Shown piece by piece: positions 8,991-11,751 of a DNA stretch of 11,751 nucleotides; the stretch's first letter is position 1; each line of letters opens with the position of its first letter. A program made the position numbers and the translations under genes. The notes under the pieces were generated by a model, which saw only the letters and a program-made list of their open reading frames with translations, was not told the DNA's origin and ran no database searches. Origin of the DNA: UBA7398 sp947491605 (lineage in GTDB: Bacteria > Actinomycetota > Actinomycetes > Nanopelagicales > Nanopelagicaceae); the NCBI GenBank assembly GCA_947491605.1, contig CANLJW010000033.1, positions 1 through 11,751 of the forward strand, in the 5' to 3' direction.

Positions 8991-9025
8991 CTCCTTCGCC
9001 GCCTCACAGGACGGATCGTTAAAGG
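8991..9025 (-). promoter_or_regulatory. Candidate PyrR-binding hairpin that sequesters the pyrR Shine-Dalgarno
   Basis: On the transcript, UCCUGUGAGGC (9011-9001) matches the PyrR-binding-loop core UCCNGNGAGGY at every fixed position. The fold has an upper stem of C9014-G8999, C9013-G9000 and G9012-C9001. A bulged U9011 follows, then C9010-G9002 and C9009-G9003, closing a UGUGA loop. Below an asymmetric internal loop (six bases on the 5' side, one on the 3' side), CCUUU (9025-9021) pairs with GAAGG (8997-8993), which is most of the pyrR Shine-Dalgarno. The flanks differ from the Bacillus consensus but stay paired (CG/CG in place of AG/CU). There is no terminator after it, so block of translation initiation rather than attenuation is the likely mechanism, as reported for M. 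smegmatis. Pairing was checked by hand only. Confidence 0.83.
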
Positions 9026-9060
9026 TTGCCCGAGGTTACCACTTAGCTGTGGATGGACAA
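9026..9060 (-). promoter_or_regulatory. Candidate promoter of the pyr operon
   Basis: On the minus strand, TTGTCC (9060-9055) is a -35 candidate matching four of six consensus bases. After a 16-base spacer comes TAACCT (9038-9033), a TAnnnT -10 preceded by an extended TGn motif (9041-9039). The predicted start is the A at 9026, one base before the PyrR-binding hairpin, giving a 42-base leader. The match is moderate, but the exact abutment to the hairpin supports it. The sequence AACCT is repeated ten bases downstream, so an alternative placement cannot be excluded. Confidence 0.5.
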
Positions 9061-9067
9061 AATAGCC

Positions 9068-9079
9068 CGCAATTTTGCG
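9068..9079. promoter_or_regulatory. 12-base palindrome, possible operator upstream of the bldD-like gene
   Basis: CGCAATTTTGCG has perfect 5-base inverted arms (CGCAA/TTGCG) around TT. It lies just upstream of the presumed -10 of the bldD-like gene, at about -27 to -16 if the start is at 9095, and just upstream of the candidate -35 of the divergent pyr promoter. The position suits a repressor site for one or both promoters. It does not clearly match the published BldD box, so the binding protein is unknown, and a site this small could occur by chance. Confidence 0.35.
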
Positions 9080-9082
9080 TAC

Positions 9083-9095
9083 TACCGTGGCGCTA
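9083..9095 (+). promoter_or_regulatory. Candidate -10 for leaderless transcription of the bldD-like gene
   Basis: TACCGT at 9083-9088 fits the actinobacterial TAnnnT -10 pattern and lies six bases before the ATG at 9095, exactly where transcription starting at that A would need it. No Shine-Dalgarno precedes either possible ATG (9053 or 9095), as expected for a leaderless mRNA, which is common in actinobacteria. No convincing -35 is seen at 16-18 bases. TACTAC at 9080-9085 is an overlapping alternative. Confidence 0.45.
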
Positions 9096-9586
9096 TGAAC
9101 CAAAATGAAAGTACGAATGTGGCGATAACTTGGCCAGAGATTGGAGCGAACCTTCGAAAAATCCGGCTCCTTAAGGGCTTCACCCTAAAAGATGTCGAAG
9201 AGAAATCAAAAGGTAAATGGAAAGCAGTGGTCATCGGTTCCTATGAACGGGGTAATCGGGCGTTAACTATAAAGAAAGCGATCGTGCTGGCAGATTTTTA
9301 TCAAGTCCCGCTCGGCCACCTTCTCGGCATAACTCAAAATATTAAAACCAATGATCCAACTCGGATTCGCTTGGATTTGCGCAAGGTTGCGCAAGGTTCA
9401 AATACTTCACAGATCAAACTTTTTGCTGCTTGGATTACCGGGTCGAGACAAGATTGGAATGGCGAAATACTCAGCATTCGTCACAGTGACTTATTGCCGT
9501 TAGCCCTCACCTTGAACCTGGCTGAGAGCGAAGTACTTACGATGTTAGATAACGCAAATTTAATTTACAAAGAAGCTAAGAAATAA
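9095..9586 (+). CDS. bldD: BldD-family transcriptional regulator with cyclic-di-GMP-binding signature
   Basis: DNA-binding regulator. In Streptomyces, BldD dimerises around tetrameric c-di-GMP and represses developmental genes. With this start it has 163 residues (S. coelicolor BldD has 167). An XRE-type helix-turn-helix domain covers about 16-78, including VEEKSKGKWKAVVIGSYERG at 34-53, nearly identical to the BldD recognition region. The C-terminal domain has Arg118-Gln-Asp120, eight residues, then Arg129-His-Ser-Asp132, matching the RxD-x8-RxxD c-di-GMP signature. The only plus-strand gene here, it diverges from pyrR and converges on nusB with an 11-base overlap, the usual actinobacterial location. 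The ATG at 9095 is preferred over that at 9053: it gives family-like length, fits a leaderless -10, and frees the promoter region from coding. The regulon is unknown, and sporulation control should not be assumed. Confidence 0.92.
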   Translation: MNQNESTNVAITWPEIGANLRKIRLLKGFTLKDVEEKSKGKWKAVVIGSYERGNRALTIKKAIVLADFYQVPLGHLLGITQNIKTNDPTRIRLDLRKVAQGSNTSQIKLFAAWITGSRQDWNGEILSIRHSDLLPLALTLNLAESEVLTMLDNANLIYKEAKK

Positions 9587-9989
9587 CAATATCTTCTTTA
9601 ATAGACGCGATTCTGCCCAAAATTCCATTTACATATCCAGCCGATTCATCAGTTGAGAGTGTTTTAGCTAATTCTAAGGCTTCGTTGATCGCTACCGAAT
9701 CTGGCACCTCGGTGGACCATAACAATTCATAGATACCAATCCGCAAAATATTTCGATCTACCGCGGGCATTCGATCCATATCCCAACCTTCAGCATATGT
9801 GGAAATCAATTCATCAATTTTTCGCCGATTATCCGATATCCCTTGCAAAAGAAGTGAGGTGTATTCTCTAATTAATACGTCAGTTTCAGTCTTGCGCGCA
9901 TCATGAATAACTATTGCAGATTGGTTACGAATATCAGCTTCGTAAAGCAGATCTAACGCACCTTTTCGGGATTTAGAACGTGCGCTCAC
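9576..9989 (-). CDS. nusB: Transcription antitermination factor NusB
   Basis: Small all-helical RNA-binding protein that, with NusE (ribosomal protein S10), binds boxA in rRNA leaders to prevent premature termination. The 137-residue product begins MSARSKSRKGALDLLYEADI, the typical basic N-terminal RNA-binding helix followed by ALDxLYEAD. It continues with DRMPAVDRNILRIGIYELLW at about 75-94 and VAINEALELAKTLSTDESAG at about 101-120, both NusB hallmarks. The GTG start at 9989 directly follows the efp stop and matches the family N-terminus. No strong Shine-Dalgarno is visible, so it probably relies on coupling to efp. Its stop lies inside the end of the convergent bldD-like gene, leaving no room for a conventional terminator between them. 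Confidence 0.95.
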   Translation of the reverse strand: MSARSKSRKGALDLLYEADIRNQSAIVIHDARKTETDVLIREYTSLLLQGISDNRRKIDELISTYAEGWDMDRMPAVDRNILRIGIYELLWSTEVPDSVAINEALELAKTLSTDESAGYVNGILGRIASIKEDIVIS

Positions 9990-10547
9990 TTATGCTCGAC
10001 CCAAGTAAGCACCATTACGAGTATCTACCAAAATCTTTTCATCTTGTTTGATAAATAACGGCACCGCGACTTCAATTCCAGTTTCTACAGTTGCAGGTTT
10101 TGAACCAGCGGAAGAACGATCACCTTGCATGCCGGGCTCGGTGTAAGTAATAGTCAGCACAACCGAAGCGGGTAGCTCGATATAAAGCGGATTGCCTTCA
10201 TGGATCGCTACGACTGCGTCGGTATTTTCCAACATGTAATTAGCTGCATCGCCAACCGTAACGGCTTGGATAGTCATTTGATCAAAAGTAGCGCTATCCA
10301 TGAACACAAAATCTTCGCCGTCTTTATATAGGAATTGCATATCGCGTTTTTCCAGAATAGCTACATCGATTTTGATGCCAGCGTTGAAAGTTCGATCCAC
10401 AACTTTTCCAGAGAGAACCGAGCGCAATTTGGTACGAACGAATGCTGGGCCCTTGCCCGGCTTAACGTGCTGGAAATCAACAACTGTCCATAGTTGGCCA
10501 TCAATTGTTAACGTCATGCCGTTTTTCAAATCATTGGTCGATGCCAC
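9990..10547 (-). CDS. efp: Translation elongation factor P, actinobacterial PGKGP type
   Basis: Binds the ribosome next to the peptidyl-tRNA and relieves stalling at consecutive prolines. The 185 residues form the standard three domains: KOW-like N-terminal about 1-62, OB about 63-126, C-terminal OB about 127-185 (with YTEPGMQGDRSSAGSKPATV at 135-154). The tip loop is HVKPGKGPAF at 27-36, with Lys32 in the palindromic PGKGP. In Actinobacteria this loop type was reported to work with an unmodified lysine, and no modification gene (epmA, earP, ymfI) is seen in the window. The GTG start at 10547 gives MASTNDLKNGM, the usual actinobacterial N-terminus. It follows aroQ after 68 bases and abuts nusB. 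Confidence 0.97.
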   Translation of the reverse strand: MASTNDLKNGMTLTIDGQLWTVVDFQHVKPGKGPAFVRTKLRSVLSGKVVDRTFNAGIKIDVAILEKRDMQFLYKDGEDFVFMDSATFDQMTIQAVTVGDAANYMLENTDAVVAIHEGNPLYIELPASVVLTITYTEPGMQGDRSSAGSKPATVETGIEVAVPLFIKQDEKILVDTRNGAYLGRA

Positions 10548-10615
10548 GTTCGCTATCCCATCATCTCTTTTTGCGCATTTAAACTCAATTACGATTAAGG
10601 ACCAAGGATACCCTG
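10548..10615 (-). promoter_or_regulatory. aroQ-efp spacer with a weak candidate efp promoter
   Basis: This 68-base gap is the largest between genes on this strand outside the pyrR leader. On the minus strand, TTGAGT (10588-10583), 17 bases, then GATGAT (10565-10560) could be a -35/-10 pair (four of six matches each), starting transcription a few bases before the efp GTG. A GGGA lies about 8 bases upstream of the GTG. I see no terminator hairpin after aroQ. The alternative is simple read-through from aroB-aroQ. Confidence 0.3.
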
Positions 10616-11047
10616 TTATTTAACTAGTTTTATCAACGCCAAAATCGCAAGCCGATAAGAATCTAAGCCAAATCCAGCGATGGTTCCGTTTACTACACCA
10701 GAAATTACCGAAGTATGCCGGAATTCTTCACGGGAAAGTGGATTAGAAATATGAATCTCAATAATTGGCGCTTTTAACATTACAACGGCGTCCCGAATCG
10801 CATAAGAATAATGCGTGAAAGCTGCTGGGTTGAAAATAACTGACGTTTTACTATCTGCTGCTCTATGTAAAATTTGGATTAACTCGGTTTCGCTATCGCT
10901 TTGCATAATTTCAACAGTAACGCCAGCATCCTTTGCAAATCCAGTAACTGCTTCTTCCAATTCTGCATACGAGAAATTTCCATATATTGATTTTTCACGT
11001 AAATCCAATCGTGCCAAGTTCGGGCCGTTCAATACCAGGATTTTCAT
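10616..11047 (-). CDS. aroQ: 3-dehydroquinate dehydratase, type II
   Basis: Third step of the shikimate pathway, dehydrating 3-dehydroquinate to 3-dehydroshikimate in a dodecameric flavodoxin-like enzyme. The 143 residues keep the type II motifs. NGPNL is at 8-12, with the lid Arg and catalytic Tyr in LREKSIYG. QSDSETELI is at about 49-57 (the actinobacterial QSDSE variant). FNPAAFTHYSYAIRDA is at about 71-86, IEIHISNPLSREEFRHTS follows at about 96-113, and a C-terminal GFGLDSY ends the set. All catalytic residues are present. The ATG at 11047 overlaps the aroB stop as ATGA, so the two successive pathway enzymes are probably co-translated. Many actinobacteria have a Pro-dipeptidase gene between aroQ and efp; here there is none. 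Confidence 0.96.
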   Translation of the reverse strand: MKILVLNGPNLARLDLREKSIYGNFSYAELEEAVTGFAKDAGVTVEIMQSDSETELIQILHRAADSKTSVIFNPAAFTHYSYAIRDAVVMLKAPIIEIHISNPLSREEFRHTSVISGVVNGTIAGFGLDSYRLAILALIKLVK

Positions 11048-11751
11048 TCGGCAATTCTCTCATATATCTCGCGCAGTAAGTTTTCCGAAACTACTTCTAA
11101 CCGATCGGTGACGCCAGGAGCTTTAAGTGTCACAAACCTTATCTTCCCGCCACGATTCTTTTTATCTCGGGTTAAATTCGAATAAACCGCGCTCCATGCT
11201 GTGCGCGGATATTGGATCGGAAGGTTAAATTTACTAGCTAATTCCCGATGCAGTGCAACATCCTTAGCGGTTAGCGTGTCATGTGCGTGACTTAATTCCG
11301 CGGCAAATACCATTCCAATCGCAACTGCTTCGCCATGTCTCAATTTATAATCCGAATGCATCTCAATTGCATGGCCAACGGTATGACCGTAATTGAGAAT
11401 TTCGCGAGCGAAAGTTTCTTTAAAATCGCTCGAGACTACGGCGGCTTTAACCGCTACCGATTTCATAATCAACTTTCGATAATCAATTTCGGGTTCATTT
11501 AAATCCTGCAAAATCGAAGGGTCTGCGATGAATCCGCATTTAATAACTTCAGCTAACCCAGCGCTCTGATCGCGTTTAGATAATGATTGCAAAAATTCCA
11601 AATCCACAATTACTTCAACCGGGGAATGGAGCGCTCCAACCAAATTCTTGCCGTGCTCTGAGTTGATACCAGTTTTACCGCCAATGGCTGCATCCACCAT
11701 CCCAGCCAACGTTGTTGGTACCGCAACCCAATCCAAACCACGTAACCAAGT
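11044..11751 (-). CDS. aroB: 3-dehydroquinate synthase, C-terminal part (5' end outside window)
   Basis: Converts DAHP to 3-dehydroquinate, using NAD+ and a divalent metal. The frame is open to the right edge, so 235 C-terminal residues are visible and about 120 N-terminal ones (most of the NAD-binding domain) are missing. The visible part begins TWLRGLDWVAVPTTL, continuing the family's glycine-rich loop, then has VDAAIGGKTGIN. The metal ligands are Glu in LAEVIKCG, the first His of GHTVGHAIE and the His of RHGEAVAIGM, with 16 residues between the two His as in characterised enzymes. Any start called at the TTG at 11736 would be internal: it encodes the Leu of GLDW. It overlaps aroQ by 4 bases. 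Upstream, aroK/aroC would be expected but are outside the window. Confidence 0.97.
   Translation of the reverse strand, partial: TWLRGLDWVAVPTTLAGMVDAAIGGKTGINSEHGKNLVGALHSPVEVIVDLEFLQSLSKRDQSAGLAEVIKCGFIADPSILQDLNEPEIDYRKLIMKSVAVKAAVVSSDFKETFAREILNYGHTVGHAIEMHSDYKLRHGEAVAIGMVFAAELSHAHDTLTAKDVALHRELASKFNLPIQYPRTAWSAVYSNLTRDKKNRGGKIRFVTLKAPGVTDRLEVVSENLLREIYERIAE

Noticed and set aside
9039..9052. Inverted repeat CCAC-N6-GTGG before ATG 9053, considered as a BldD operator
   Set aside because: Arms are only 4 bases, the centre is not symmetric, and it does not fit the BldD pseudo-palindrome. It overlaps the pyr promoter spacer. Too weak to list as a site.
8985..9094. Bacillus-style transcription attenuator (terminator/antiterminator) in the pyrR leader
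   Set aside because: No GC-rich hairpin followed by a U-run exists between the candidate transcription start and the pyrR ATG. The leader holds only the hairpin overlapping the Shine-Dalgarno.
8539..9108. Plus-strand open frame (189 codons) opposite pyrR and across the intergenic region
   Set aside because: It lies on the complement of pyrR, the PyrR hairpin and the promoter region, and its product resembles nothing known to me. The intergenic segment is better explained as regulatory.
1..11751. Mobile elements, CRISPR arrays, tRNA/rRNA genes, phage or defence genes
   Set aside because: No transposase or integrase motifs, no repeat-spacer pattern and no tRNA-like cloverleaf was noticed on either strand. 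Nearly all the sequence is accounted for by conserved housekeeping genes of uniform composition.

Overview
The window looks like chromosomal housekeeping DNA from a low-GC member of the Actinobacteria (Actinomycetota). Three things point there. A BldD-type regulator sits between a pyrimidine cluster and an aroB-aroQ-efp-nusB cluster, which is a typical actinobacterial neighbourhood. EF-P carries the actinobacterial PGKGP loop. Putative -10 elements fit the actinobacterial TAnnnT pattern. The DNA is clearly AT-richer than most actinobacteria (low-to-mid 40s % GC by eye), and genes overlap or abut at nearly every junction. Together this suggests a streamlined aquatic lineage such as the freshwater acI group (Nanopelagicales). 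That placement is inference.

Layout. From right to left on the minus strand: aroB (5' end outside the window), aroQ, efp and nusB. Then comes one plus-strand gene, a bldD-like regulator, convergent with nusB (11-base overlap) and divergent from pyrR. Then a minus-strand pyrimidine operon runs pyrR-pyrB-pyrC-carA-carB-pyrK-pyrD-pyrF, with pyrF cut off at the left edge after 12 codons. Apart from pyrE, which is not in the window, this covers de novo UMP synthesis. CarAB makes carbamoyl phosphate, PyrB and PyrC build dihydroorotate, PyrD/PyrK oxidises it to orotate with NAD+, and PyrF would do the final decarboxylation.

Regulation. The most interesting part is the 110-base gap between pyrR and the bldD-like gene. 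The short pyrR leader contains a sequence matching the PyrR-binding loop (UCCNGNGAGGY). It can fold into the expected two-part hairpin, and the lower stem pairs with the pyrR Shine-Dalgarno sequence. A candidate promoter starts transcription one base before that hairpin. This fits translational repression by UMP-bound PyrR of the kind described for Mycobacterium smegmatis. The overlapping downstream genes could pass the effect along by translational coupling. On the other strand, the bldD-like gene appears to be leaderless, with a small palindrome just upstream of its -10. The protein keeps the cyclic-di-GMP-binding signature of BldD.

I see no mobile elements, CRISPR arrays, tRNA or rRNA genes, and no wholly new gene system. 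The novelty is in regulatory architecture.
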